This document shows positions 1 to 7,527 of a stretch of DNA of 21,392 nt, one piece after another. This DNA is from Microcaldota archaeon. GTDB taxonomy: Archaea > Micrarchaeota > Micrarchaeia > Anstonellales > Bilamarchaeaceae. The DNA lies in contig DUGF01000025.1 in the NCBI GenBank assembly GCA_013331535.1, positions 1 to 21,392 on the forward strand, in the 5' to 3' direction. The stretch's first letter is position 1; the number at the start of each line of letters is the position of its first letter. The notes under the pieces were generated by a model. It had not been told where the DNA came from, ran no database searches, and was given only the letters and a program-made list of their open reading frames with translations. The position numbers and the translations under genes are program-made.

Positions 1-35
1 TCTTGCATTTCGGATTGCGGACAAATTGCGAATTA

Positions 36-113
36 CAAACGGGATTTTATTTCCACTACTAAAACCACGTAATCAACAAAATGAGGATTCTCGCCCAATT
101 TTCTTGCTTCTGA
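36..113 (-). pseudogene. In-frame continuation of the HNH ORF beyond its TAA
   Basis: After the ochre codon at 114-116 the HNH frame continues for 26 sense codons to a second TAA at 33-35. The translation (SEARKLGENPHFVDYV then VLVVEIKSRL) has ordinary protein-like composition. It may be the former C-terminal tail of the nuclease, lost through a single stop mutation. A chance open stretch of 26 codons is also possible. Confidence 0.35.
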
Positions 114-602
114 TTATATATCATTTGTAATAGTCGTGACCAGATCGTGGCAAGGCCTGCAAAGAGACATCAGATTTCTATTATCGTCCGTTCCTCCAAC
201 CTCTCTTGGAATGACGTGATGCGTTGATAAATCCTGGGTTCCACGGCAGATAAAACAGCAGCCATTTGACTTTCCATTCGGTTTTTCATGGTTGTTTGCA
301 GTGCGCCCGGCAGACTGCGGCATTTGCGGACTCATAAAAAAATCTTTCATATATTCCAACGCTGCAAGGAACCGGTTCTGCTCTTTTTCGTTCATACAAC
401 GAAGCTGCTTTCTTCTGGTATTTGAAAACCGCGTCCTTACCCGGAATGGATTAAAATTTTGGGACCATGAGATAGTTACCGCTTCCTCAACCAGGCACCA
501 TTTATTCCGTATGGAATGCCGTATTTGATGTGATTTAATGAGTCCGTTTTCGACTCTTACACGCGGCTCTCTCCCCCCATTTCTATAAGAAGGTATTGAC
601 AT
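114..602 (-). CDS. Small HNH endonuclease-domain protein
   Basis: The C-terminal third is a clear HNH zinc-finger nuclease domain. Numbered from a TTG at 608, C118-x2-C121 and C150-x2-C153 form the zinc knuckle, H130-H131 is the catalytic pair, followed by GG, an Asn-Leu and a final C-x2-C-H. HNH domains nick or cut DNA; the target here is unknown. The N-terminal ~70 residues are basic and resemble no family I know. I use the ATG at 602, with a TATA-like tract (TTAAATAG) about 28 nt upstream, which suits a leaderless transcript. An ATG at 395 would give a 93-aa protein holding only the HNH part. Beyond the TAA stop the same frame stays open for 26 more coding-like codons (36-113), so the gene may have been cut short by a nonsense mutation. 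It diverges from the DUF373 gene. Confidence 0.7.
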   Translation of the reverse strand: MSIPSYRNGGREPRVRVENGLIKSHQIRHSIRNKWCLVEEAVTISWSQNFNPFRVRTRFSNTRRKQLRCMNEKEQNRFLAALEYMKDFFMSPQMPQSAGRTANNHEKPNGKSNGCCFICRGTQDLSTHHVIPREVGGTDDNRNLMSLCRPCHDLVTTITNDI

Positions 603-658
603 CAACAATCAACTGTGCAACCAAATCTATTTAACCTTTTAACTTTCACAATGATAGT

Positions 659-1909
659 ATGGAAAATATGGAAAGACCATTGCTTGTGCTCTGCATAGAC
701 CGAGACAACGACATTTATGAAAAGGGAAAAGTAAGTGGTCCGGTCATTGGTAGGGAAGCAAACGTAAATGCTGCATTGAAACTTGCGCTTGCTGACCCGG
801 AAGACCCGGATTCTAATACAATATTTTACGCAGTGAAGATATATGATAAGCTGAAAAAAGAGGGGGAAAACGCAGAGGTAATAACGCTCACAGGTCACAA
901 AAAGCTCGGATATAGCGCAGACAGGGAGATAAGCGAGCAGTTGGATAGAATCGTCCGAGAAACGCATGCGGAATCCTGCATTTTAGTATCCGACGGTGCA
1001 TCTGATGAAGAGATAATACCGGTAATTCGCTCTCGAATAAAAATAAATTCGACTAAAATAGTATTCATAAAACAGGCAAAGGAACTTGAAAAAACATACT
1101 TTGTACTTCTTGATAAAATACGAGATCCCTATTATGCCCGGATAATCATAGGAATTCCCGCGCTATTAGTCCTTCTTCTTTCGGCATCAAGCTATCTTGG
1201 AATGAGTTGGCAGCCGGTTGGAATAATTGTCGGCATTTATCTGCTGCTGAAAGGATTCGGAATTGAGGATTATATCACTTCAATTTTAAGCGATTTCAGA
1301 TTTTCATTCGGAAATCCGAGCTGGGTTGCCTATGTCGGCACGTTCGTCATATTCATATTTGCAATTCTTGTCACGTATTTTTCGTGGAACAACGGCGTAG
1401 GCATGGGATTCGCCGGAGAGAAACTCGTGGCAAACGTATTTGGAAATGCGCTTCCAATATTCATTCTTGCAGCATTGTTCGCAATAGTCGGAAAAAGCAT
1501 AGACTCAGTACTGGAAAAAAGAACGTTCCTGATAACCAGATATTCGTTGTATGCGATTGCGCTCATACTTGCAATGCTGGTATTGAAAACTGGTAGCGAT
1601 TGGATACTGAACTATAAACCACCTTATGTGAGCTTTTCGGATTTCTTCTCGGTTCTGCTGATTGCGATAATTGCAGGTTATGTCAGCACAAATATCGTGC
1701 GAAGTATGAGAACCGACATGTTGGTTAATATGAAGCTTGAGGGAAAAGAGGTAATAAACGATCACGGAACATATATAGGAAAGGTCGTAGGGATAAACGG
1801 AATAGAGGGTTCAATTCTAGTGCAGACAATGTTCGAAAAGAAGTACGGGCTTCCATTTAATTTGATAACATCGGTCGGAGAAAATATAATAGTGAAGACG
1901 GGAATATAA
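659..1909 (+). CDS. DUF373 family archaeal membrane protein
   Basis: A 416-aa protein recognised as the archaeal DUF373 family, whose function is unknown. Residues 1 to about 160 form a soluble domain starting with a strand and the motif LCIDRDND, then GPVIGR and an SDGASDEE segment. This is followed by about six hydrophobic helices (from roughly residue 165 to 350) and a short C-terminal soluble domain (HGTYIGKVVGINGIEGSILV), which looks like a small beta-fold. There is no signal peptide. There is no Shine-Dalgarno before the ATG, but an AT-rich box (ATTTAACC, about 629-636) lies ~27 nt upstream, as in leaderless archaeal genes. A second ATG three codons later (668) is possible. The gene is convergent with lonB. 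Confidence 0.88.
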   Translation: MENMERPLLVLCIDRDNDIYEKGKVSGPVIGREANVNAALKLALADPEDPDSNTIFYAVKIYDKLKKEGENAEVITLTGHKKLGYSADREISEQLDRIVRETHAESCILVSDGASDEEIIPVIRSRIKINSTKIVFIKQAKELEKTYFVLLDKIRDPYYARIIIGIPALLVLLLSASSYLGMSWQPVGIIVGIYLLLKGFGIEDYITSILSDFRFSFGNPSWVAYVGTFVIFIFAILVTYFSWNNGVGMGFAGEKLVANVFGNALPIFILAALFAIVGKSIDSVLEKRTFLITRYSLYAIALILAMLVLKTGSDWILNYKPPYVSFSDFFSVLLIAIIAGYVSTNIVRSMRTDMLVNMKLEGKEVINDHGTYIGKVVGINGIEGSILVQTMFEKKYGLPFNLITSVGENIIVKTGI

Positions 1910-2044
1910 CAATTGCCTCTGGTTCATTGCTATGAGCCTTGGGCAGTGAGCCATGAGTCTTGCTGGTTTCGCGTTCTTGGTCTACAATCTACTACCCACA
2001 ACCCATTACCTATTACCTACAATCCACCACTCAATACCCGCCAC
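1910..2044. other. Convergent spacer with a 59-nt G-free tract
   Basis: The spacer between the 3' ends of the DUF373 gene and lonB holds no ORF. Its right part, 1981-2039, contains no G on the plus strand and is built from repeated words such as CTAC, ACCCA and ATTACCT. The left part repeats GTGAGCC/ATGAGCC and ATGAGTC. I see no strong hairpin followed by a T-run, so a role in termination cannot be shown. Confidence 0.5.
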
Positions 2045-4564
2045 TTATCTCTTCTTCTTTTTCTGTTTTGGTTTTCCGCCATCCTTCATTGATTCAAGCA
2101 ATTTCGTCTTCTCTGGACAATCAACAAGAACATGTTTGAGAACTTCCACGATATTTGAAACTGGAATTATCTCTGCTCTGCCTTTTTTATCAGGTGAGAG
2201 AATAATGTCCTCAAAATTCATTTTCGGAACCAAAACGTGTTTTAAACCGGTTTCAATTGCAGCCTCAGTCTTTGCTGTGACACCGCCAACAGGAAGAACA
2301 TCTCCACGTACATCAACAGAACCAGTAAGTGCATAATCCTGCTTTACAGGAATATTAGTCATTGCTGAGATTACCGAAACTGCGATAGAAATGGAAGCAC
2401 TATCCCCTTCCACACCCTCGTAGGTTTGAAGGAATTGGATGTGGATATCACTTTTTGATATATCGGTTCCCATGGTCTTTTTTACAATCGCCGAAACATT
2501 TTCAACTGCCTCTTTAGCGATTGTTCCGAGCTTTCCTGTTGCAAATACCTTTCCCTCGCTTTTTGAAGAGGCGGGCGTAACTTCGGCAACAATTGGAAGA
2601 ACAAGGCCGGAAGAAGATTCTCCAAGCACAGCAAGCCCATTTACCCGTCCAACTGCAGAACCTTCGTGCATGAATGTTTCATAATCTTTTTTTCGCTCTA
2701 CGAATTTTTTACCAAGCTGACCTTCGATAGAGCTGAAAACCTTTTTTGCAAGAGCTACATGCTCGCGTTCGACAAACTGAGCGCCTCGCTCACGCGCAAT
2801 ATCCCCAGTGGCGCGTACAAGACCACCAAGTTCTCTTAGATTTAAAGTGAATTTCTTTTTCCGGCCAGACATGCGCCGCGCTTCCTCTATAATTTCAATA
2901 ACTGCATCCCGATTAAAGTGGGGGATCCTTCCATCTTTCTTGACTTCCTGGGCTATAAACTGAACAAGCCGATCTTCATTTTCAGGAGTATCGTCCATGT
3001 TGTCCTCAACATAAACCTCATAGCCCGCACCCCTTATACGTGAACGAAGCGCGGGATGAATCTGCTGAAGGTCGGGTAGATTTCCTGCGGCAACAAGAAC
3101 AAAATCGCTAGGGACGGCTTCTGTTTTTACAAGAGCACCTGAACTCATTTCACTTTGCCCGGTGATGGGATATCTCTTTTCCTGCATCGCAGTCAGAAGT
3201 TCCTGCTGCCAGTGCCATTTAAGGGATGCAATTTCATCAATGAAAAGAACTCCTTTGTTCGCGCGATGGACCGCGCCTGATTCAACACGAAGATGAGGAG
3301 GGGTGCCGAGACCCCCTGAATTGCTTGCAAGAATTCCGTTTGCAAAAAGATTTCCGGATTCTGTTGTGAGATTATACACATACCCGGCACAAGTAACTTC
3401 TGAAATAGACTCGAGACGGGATTCATGCATATTTTTTGTTAGAAGTAATAAAGAACCAGAATTTGAAATAGCATCCTGAGATAAAACGATTTTTTCATTG
3501 CCTTTTAACTGTCGTGCGTCGGTATACATTCCATCAACGTAAATTTTATGTTCCGGAGTAACCAACAACTCATTTCCACAATATTTTAAGATTTTTAAGT
3601 TCCCCGTATATGGTCTTCGGTTTACGCATTCTATTCTTACTGGTTGCACCTTACCATTTTTGTAGCCAAGTGAGTATATTTTTTCAGTATAAGGCAGTAT
3701 GATGCCTTCATAACCATTAACATTTCGCTCGATTAATTCTGGATATTTTTTAAGCATGCTATCTACTATTTGAGCCATCGAAACTACAGTATCTATTCCG
3801 TTCTTACTTAAGGTTATATTGGCGTCAAAAAATGATTGCAACGGATCATGTTTACAATCTCCGAGAAGCGCACCTGCCTTTGCCCCGGTTGCATCAATAA
3901 ACGGTGCTGTGAATTTCTCACTATTATCAATTATTAATTTGGGATTTGCATTTTCTGTTGGCATAAACCTGCGGCTTAAGCCCTGGGTGGCACTTGAGAT
4001 GATGTAAAGAAAAGCGATGCCAAAAATTCCGGCCAGAAGAAGCCATTTTATATTTTCTGCAAGATCGAGATAGAAAATTATTGCAAGAATGAATATACCA
4101 AGCAGGATTAGCATGAGGATATTGGAACCGCCGCTACCCATTCGGTCATCCAGGACCCGGCTCATACGAAAAATCCGCCTTCCCATGCCAATCAAAGGCA
4201 ATGGTTTTCCAGCAGTTCCCCTTTTCATATCCAAAAGTTCTTTGGGATGAAACAACATTTTGAATTCCTTGTTCTTTTCTATTTCATCCAGTGATGGATG
4301 GGTTTTAACTGTCTTGATAAGCGGTTGATTTTCATTATTTGGATTTGGATAGGTAAGGATGTCCTCCAGTTCTTCAGCAGGCATTAGCTCTGCCATTGCT
4401 TGCGCAAGCATGCTTTTGCCTGTGCCCGGAGGACCTATGAGAAGGGCATTGCGCTTTTGTTTTGCAGCTTTTTTTATTATTTCAACTGCCTTGTCCTGAC
4501 CTATGATCTGATCGATGAGTTTTTCCGGCACTGTAATCTTTTCAGTTGTTTCAAAATCACGCAT
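2045..4564 (-). CDS. lonB: ATP-dependent protease LonB, interrupted by a mini-intein
   Basis: Archaeal membrane-anchored Lon protease, which degrades abnormal proteins at the membrane using ATP. The ORF is 839 aa, or 667 aa after removal of the 172-aa intein, near the usual LonB length. Walker A GPPGTGKS is at 44-51; two membrane helices lie at about 148-191; Walker B (GVLFIDEI) ends at 445 in precursor numbering. The S16 protease domain occupies the C-terminal ~200 residues, with the Ser-Lys dyad at S722 (EGDSAS) and K765 (GGVTAK), both present. The tail is rich in Lys. The start ATG has GGTGA six bases upstream. It follows the TldE-like gene by 29 nt, so the two are probably one transcript. 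The intein (244-415) splits the conserved segment between Walker A and B, so protease function requires protein splicing. Confidence 0.95.
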   Translation of the reverse strand: MRDFETTEKITVPEKLIDQIIGQDKAVEIIKKAAKQKRNALLIGPPGTGKSMLAQAMAELMPAEELEDILTYPNPNNENQPLIKTVKTHPSLDEIEKNKEFKMLFHPKELLDMKRGTAGKPLPLIGMGRRIFRMSRVLDDRMGSGGSNILMLILLGIFILAIIFYLDLAENIKWLLLAGIFGIAFLYIISSATQGLSRRFMPTENANPKLIIDNSEKFTAPFIDATGAKAGALLGDCKHDPLQSFFDANITLSKNGIDTVVSMAQIVDSMLKKYPELIERNVNGYEGIILPYTEKIYSLGYKNGKVQPVRIECVNRRPYTGNLKILKYCGNELLVTPEHKIYVDGMYTDARQLKGNEKIVLSQDAISNSGSLLLLTKNMHESRLESISEVTCAGYVYNLTTESGNLFANGILASNSGGLGTPPHLRVESGAVHRANKGVLFIDEIASLKWHWQQELLTAMQEKRYPITGQSEMSSGALVKTEAVPSDFVLVAAGNLPDLQQIHPALRSRIRGAGYEVYVEDNMDDTPENEDRLVQFIAQEVKKDGRIPHFNRDAVIEIIEEARRMSGRKKKFTLNLRELGGLVRATGDIARERGAQFVEREHVALAKKVFSSIEGQLGKKFVERKKDYETFMHEGSAVGRVNGLAVLGESSSGLVLPIVAEVTPASSKSEGKVFATGKLGTIAKEAVENVSAIVKKTMGTDISKSDIHIQFLQTYEGVEGDSASISIAVSVISAMTNIPVKQDYALTGSVDVRGDVLPVGGVTAKTEAAIETGLKHVLVPKMNFEDIILSPDKKGRAEIIPVSNIVEVLKHVLVDCPEKTKLLESMKDGGKPKQKKKKR
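3320..3835 (-). other. Mini-intein in LonB (172 residues, no endonuclease)
   Basis: An in-frame insertion between HDPLQ and SGGLGTPPH, a stretch that is continuous in uninterrupted LonB. The intein starts with Ser1 (block A, SFFDANITLSKNG). Block B has the T-x-x-H motif (LVTPEHKIYV, intein residues 91-100). Block F is YVYNLTTESGNLFANG and block G ends ILASN, followed by Ser+1. Only about 50 residues separate blocks B and F, so there is no room for a LAGLIDADG homing endonuclease. The residue before the terminal Asn is Ser instead of the usual His, a known but less common variant. Splicing probably proceeds by two Ser-based acyl shifts. Inteins in LonB are known from Thermococcales; whether this is the same site I cannot check. 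Confidence 0.93.
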
Positions 4565-4593
4565 TAGAATTCACCACAAAAACGACTTAATAT

Positions 4594-5865
4594 TCAAATA
4601 ATATTGACTTCTGAAAAGGCAATCCTTGGCGAAATAAGATTGTCATATGTCATGAATTCCTTTTCTATTCCTAATATTGAGTTGAAAAGCTTAAAGATGT
4701 TGCCACTGAGCATGAAACCACGAACCGGAGAGGATTTTCCTTTGCGGAAATGAAACGCAACCGGAACCTCCAGAGAAAAGTCTCCGGTAAGTGCATTTGC
4801 AGTATGGGCACCGTGCAGTGATTCCACGAGAATGAAGTTGTCTAGTTCTTTTTCAAAATCGTTGTAGTTTCCAGGACCGATAATGAGATTTGAATACCCT
4901 ATACCCGGACGAGAAGAATAGGACGAACGGGAGCACGATCCGCAAGCATGTGTGTTAGACGCCCCGTCCAAGGCAGCAGTTGCACGATCATACATGAATG
5001 ATAAGACCACTCCTTTTTCGATAAGTTTTGTTTCGCGAGCTGGCGTGCCTTCATCATCAAATGGAAATGACGCGGAACCGGAGGAAAGTGGAGAATCAGA
5101 TAAAGAGAAAGAATCCGAGAACACTTTTCGTTGTATCTTATCCGCCAATATCCCTATTCCCTTTCGTTTCCAGTCTCCTGAAAAGGACTGAAGAAGGATT
5201 CCGAGAACACTTTTCATGGCAAATTGGGAGAAAACAACAGTGTAATTGCCGCTTTCTGGTTTTTTTGCATTAGTCATTGATTTTAACATTCTGGAGGCAA
5301 TGGCACCAATCTCTTCTATGGAATCTTGCATAAACTGGCTGGAAAAATGTGAGAAACCAAAACTCTTTCCTTTCATTGCCTCTGCGTAAATAGAAAGATT
5401 GGTTGATGGATAAGAGGAGTTGAAACCTTCCGAATTTTCTATTCCGGTCTCAGAATTTGAGAATGAAACAATCACGCGATAGGTTTTCGTGTGCTTTTTT
5501 ATCTGAGCCGCCACGGAATACGCCCAATCTTTTGCGTCATTTTCCCCGGCTCCGGATAGTGTCTTGTCAACTGTTCGGATTCTCGGAAATTTTGAACCGG
5601 AAACAAAAGAAAAATCAGATTGTTTTGAAAGCTGAGATAGTTTAATCGCGTTCTCCGTAGCAGTTTTTAGATTTCCGCCATGTTCATGTTCTAAAGAAGA
5701 AAAACCAATACGTTTGATTTTCACGACCCTGAGTCCGTAACCGGAGGAAATATTGGATTCCGCGGATTTTATTGAACCATTGACGATTTCAATGGAGATT
5801 CCTTTGTCGGACTGAAAGAACAGTTCAGCCGAGTCTGCACCATATGAGAGAATCTTTCCGAGCAT
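4594..5865 (-). CDS. TldE/PmbA-like protein of the TldD/E protease family
   Basis: A 423-aa member of the TldD/PmbA family. It lacks the HExxxH zinc motif of TldD, so it matches the non-catalytic TldE/PmbA partner; in bacteria TldD and TldE form a heterodimer that degrades unfolded peptides and matures some peptide products. Support comes from the N-terminal GADSAELFFQ strand region, the central DDEGTPARETKLIEKGVVLSFMYDRATA region (FPFDDEGTP then KGVV), and a C-terminal glycine-rich GNYNDFEKELDNFILVES/LTGDFSLEV region typical of the family. No TldD partner is seen in the window. It sits 15 nt after the 66-aa ORF and 29 nt before lonB, which suggests a proteolysis operon. The start ATG has no clear Shine-Dalgarno. 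Confidence 0.87.
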   Translation of the reverse strand: MLGKILSYGADSAELFFQSDKGISIEIVNGSIKSAESNISSGYGLRVVKIKRIGFSSLEHEHGGNLKTATENAIKLSQLSKQSDFSFVSGSKFPRIRTVDKTLSGAGENDAKDWAYSVAAQIKKHTKTYRVIVSFSNSETGIENSEGFNSSYPSTNLSIYAEAMKGKSFGFSHFSSQFMQDSIEEIGAIASRMLKSMTNAKKPESGNYTVVFSQFAMKSVLGILLQSFSGDWKRKGIGILADKIQRKVFSDSFSLSDSPLSSGSASFPFDDEGTPARETKLIEKGVVLSFMYDRATAALDGASNTHACGSCSRSSYSSRPGIGYSNLIIGPGNYNDFEKELDNFILVESLHGAHTANALTGDFSLEVPVAFHFRKGKSSPVRGFMLSGNIFKLFNSILGIEKEFMTYDNLISPRIAFSEVNII

Positions 5866-5880
5866 GGAGATAAAATGAAT

Positions 5881-6081
5881 TTACTGTTTAAAATCCTGTC
5901 GTGCGTTTTTTGGGCGACCAGGAACTGTAAAAGTCAGTGGGAGTGTAGCATCACTAAATCTAAATGCGCCTCCGTAGCTTATACCGATTACATCAACAGA
6001 AGTGAAGAAAGTGATGTCTCTCGGACCTTCTTCCAAAACAGGTTTTTTGCCGCCTTCAACTAGAGTTACAGCGAACCTCAT
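5881..6081 (-). CDS. 66-aa ORF of unknown function upstream of tldE
   Basis: I do not recognise this protein. It is 66 aa, with alternating hydrophobic and polar residues suggesting beta strands (ITFFTSVDVIGISYGG, LPLTFTVPG) and a basic tail. It ends 15 nt before the TldE-like start and is probably co-transcribed with it. Its first codons (ATGAGGTTCGC) form the 3' arm of a hairpin belonging to a structured element repeated near 12.8 kb. There the same ATGAGGTTC begins only a 13-codon frame, so the coding status here is uncertain: the ORF could be a real gene with its start inside the element, or a chance frame. Confidence 0.45.
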   Translation of the reverse strand: MRFAVTLVEGGKKPVLEEGPRDITFFTSVDVIGISYGGAFRFSDATLPLTFTVPGRPKNARQDFKQ

Positions 6082-6216
6082 AAATATTCGGTTCGCGGTC
6101 TATCAAACCAACCTCGGTTATAATAAACCGGAAATCCAGAGATTCCTTTCCGTGGAATCTCTATCTGTCAAAAACGGTTGTTTTTGACATCCGAAAAACT
6201 TTGTTGGTTTGATATA
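6066..6216 (-). repeat. Structured intergenic element, copy 1
   Basis: Read on the minus strand. A 12-bp perfect stem P1 (TATCAAACCAAC / GTTGGTTTGATA; plus-strand 6203-6214 and 6101-6112) encloses three hairpins: a 10-bp stem with 4-nt loop (6166-6189), a 9-bp stem with 7-nt loop (6138-6162), and a 5-bp stem with 6-nt loop (6115-6130). The whole folds as a cloverleaf. P1 is followed by hairpin P2, GCGAACC / GGTTCGC around a 12-nt loop (6072-6097). A 14-nt block, AAAGTTTTTCGGAT, directly follows the 5' arm of P1. These blocks recur in copy 2 at 12781-12878 with compensating base changes. It lies between the divergent 66-aa ORF and thpR. Confidence 0.8.
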
Positions 6217-6330
6217 GCTTAGCACGACCATCAATTCTTTTTGTTTCGGGTGGTCTTCGAGTTCTCGGTTCCATAAAAGATATATGTTGTGGCAAATATT
6301 TAAAAATACTGTCACCCTGAGGATATTAAC

Positions 6331-6939
6331 ATGAAAAAAACATTCCGTGGATTTATTGCGATTGAAGTTCCGAACGACAACATTAGAAGAATCGCTCCTG
6401 TAAAAAAAGAACTTGGAGAAATTGACGGGGAGATAAAACCTGTTGAAGACGAAAACCTGCATATAACCTTGAAATTTCTTGGCGAGGCCAATTACGATGA
6501 CCTTGAAAAAATAGAAACAGCACTCCACAAAGTTGCGGAAAAAATAAAAAGATTCAAAGTGCGGTTGAACGGGATCGGTGTTTTTCCGAACGAAAGTTAT
6601 ATTCGCGTGGTGTGGATCGGATGTGATGGGATTGAAACTGAGGGAAGTGACAGCAAAAGCAAGGGAAACGAGGATGCGAAGGATACGCTGAAGGCACTCG
6701 CAGATAATATAAACATGGAAATGGGAGAGGTTGGATTTCCAAAGGAAGAAAACACGCCTCATGTGACAATAGCCCGCATTAGGAGGAAGATTGATTTGAG
6801 CAATTTCCTGACAAAATACAAGAACGCGGAATTCGGAGAATTTGAAGTGAGCCGCATTTTTCTCAAGCAAAGCATCCTTGGAAGAGATGTGGGAAAAGGA
6901 CCCAAATATGAGACACTTGTCGAAATCTCCCTAGAGTAG
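6331..6939 (+). CDS. thpR: RNA 2',3'-cyclic phosphodiesterase (ThpR/LigT)
   Basis: A 202-aa member of the 2H phosphoesterase superfamily. The two catalytic H-x-T motifs are at H44-I-T46 and H144-V-T146. The family hydrolyses 2',3'-cyclic phosphates at RNA ends to 2'-phosphates and was first seen as a tRNA half-ligase activity in vitro. A polar insertion (about 104-118, rich in Ser, Asp, Glu and Lys) separates the two lobes. The start ATG has GAGGAT seven bases upstream and a TATA-like ATATTTAAAAAT at about 6294-6305. With so many interrupted tRNAs nearby, a role in RNA end processing is tempting, but the sequence does not show it. The stop is TAG. Confidence 0.93.
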   Translation: MKKTFRGFIAIEVPNDNIRRIAPVKKELGEIDGEIKPVEDENLHITLKFLGEANYDDLEKIETALHKVAEKIKRFKVRLNGIGVFPNESYIRVVWIGCDGIETEGSDSKSKGNEDAKDTLKALADNINMEMGEVGFPKEENTPHVTIARIRRKIDLSNFLTKYKNAEFGEFEVSRIFLKQSILGRDVGKGPKYETLVEISLE

Positions 6940-6963
6940 ATTTTTAACACTTCCCTGCGAGCA

Positions 6964-7055
6964 TTTTCAGAACCAACTAGGCAATATAAATTTGAAAATA
7001 TTGGTTTTGTGTTATTGGTTCTGAAAAGATCGAGTCATGTTTTTTACTTGACTCG
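6964..7055 (+). repeat. Structured intergenic element, 13-bp stem plus hairpin
   Basis: A perfect 13-bp inverted repeat (TTTTCAGAACCAA at 6964-6976, TTGGTTCTGAAAA at 7015-7027) encloses 38 nt that contain a smaller stem (CAATAT / ATATTG). Three nt later comes a 7-bp hairpin (CGAGTCA 7031-7037, TGACTCG 7049-7055) with an 11-nt loop. It lies between thpR and the 132-aa membrane protein, ending 38 nt before that start. Its plan (AACCAA/TTGGTT stem, then a short hairpin) resembles the 6.1 and 12.8 kb copies, but the sequence is otherwise different. It could be a leader RNA, the thpR terminator region or a mobile remnant. Confidence 0.7.
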
Positions 7056-7093
7056 GGATAAAAAAATAGATAAACAAAGTTTGAGGTGCGTAT

Positions 7094-7492
7094 ATGGTAG
7101 ACACTGGAAAAATTATTGAAGCATCCAAAATGCCAATATACATTTTGGTTGGCCTTGGCATCCTGAATTTTATCCTTGGTTTGATAGGTGTAGGGATTCT
7201 CGGGGCGATTTTGGGATTGGTTAGTCTTGCGGTATCCATTTGGGCAGGATATAATGCAGTAAAAGCATTCAAACTCGACCTCATGGGTGCTGGATTAGTG
7301 GGTGTAGTCGTATCAGTCGTTGCGGGAATAGTCGGAATAATACTTGCAACTATATCTGTTACGATGGCAGGATTAGGAGCAGCCGGTGCAGTAGTCGCGG
7401 TTGTAATCGGGGCTCTGATAGGATTGCCAATTGGAGCAGTACTTGGTTTGATACTCGCTCTTATAGGTGGGTTCATAGGTCAAAAGTTCTAG
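7094..7492 (+). CDS. Small polytopic membrane protein, unknown function
   Basis: A 132-aa very hydrophobic protein with about four membrane helices (roughly 16-56, 66-88 and 92-128) rich in Gly, Ala, Ile and Val, and little outside the membrane. I cannot assign a family; the Gly-rich helices loosely resemble YIP1- or DUF-type small archaeal membrane proteins. The start ATG has GAGGTG five bases upstream. It is preceded by the structured element at 6964-7055 and is convergent with the DP2 gene. Confidence 0.75.
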   Translation: MVDTGKIIEASKMPIYILVGLGILNFILGLIGVGILGAILGLVSLAVSIWAGYNAVKAFKLDLMGAGLVGVVVSVVAGIVGIILATISVTMAGLGAAGAVVAVVIGALIGLPIGAVLGLILALIGGFIGQKF

Positions 7493-7527
7493 ACACAGGA
7501 CACAAAACCCTAGACTCAAGACACGGA
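7493..7527. other. Short T-poor spacer between convergent genes
   Basis: The 35-nt spacer holds words such as ACAGGACACAAAAC and AGACTCAAGACAC. Similar words occur on the minus strand near 14763-14798, also at a convergent junction. There is no clear terminator. Confidence 0.4.

Noticed and set aside
6101-6214. tRNA reading of the cloverleaf-like element
   Set aside because: It folds into four stems but has no 7-bp acceptor with T-arm consensus, no TTC-R-A loop and no anticodon arm of the right size.
6101-6214. MITE with TA target duplication
   Set aside because: TA flanks both 12-bp arms, but conserved sequence continues well outside the arms (hairpin P2) in both copies, so the arms are not element ends. 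Not fully excluded.
6118-6870. A 250-aa minus-strand ORF opposite thpR
   Set aside because: It is antisense to a gene with both H-x-T motifs and has Phe/Cys/Tyr-rich, shadow-like composition.
7012-7476. 154-aa minus-strand Thr/Pro/Ala-rich ORF
   Set aside because: It mirrors the hydrophobic codons of the 132-aa membrane protein; the plus-strand ORF has a Shine-Dalgarno and membrane helices.
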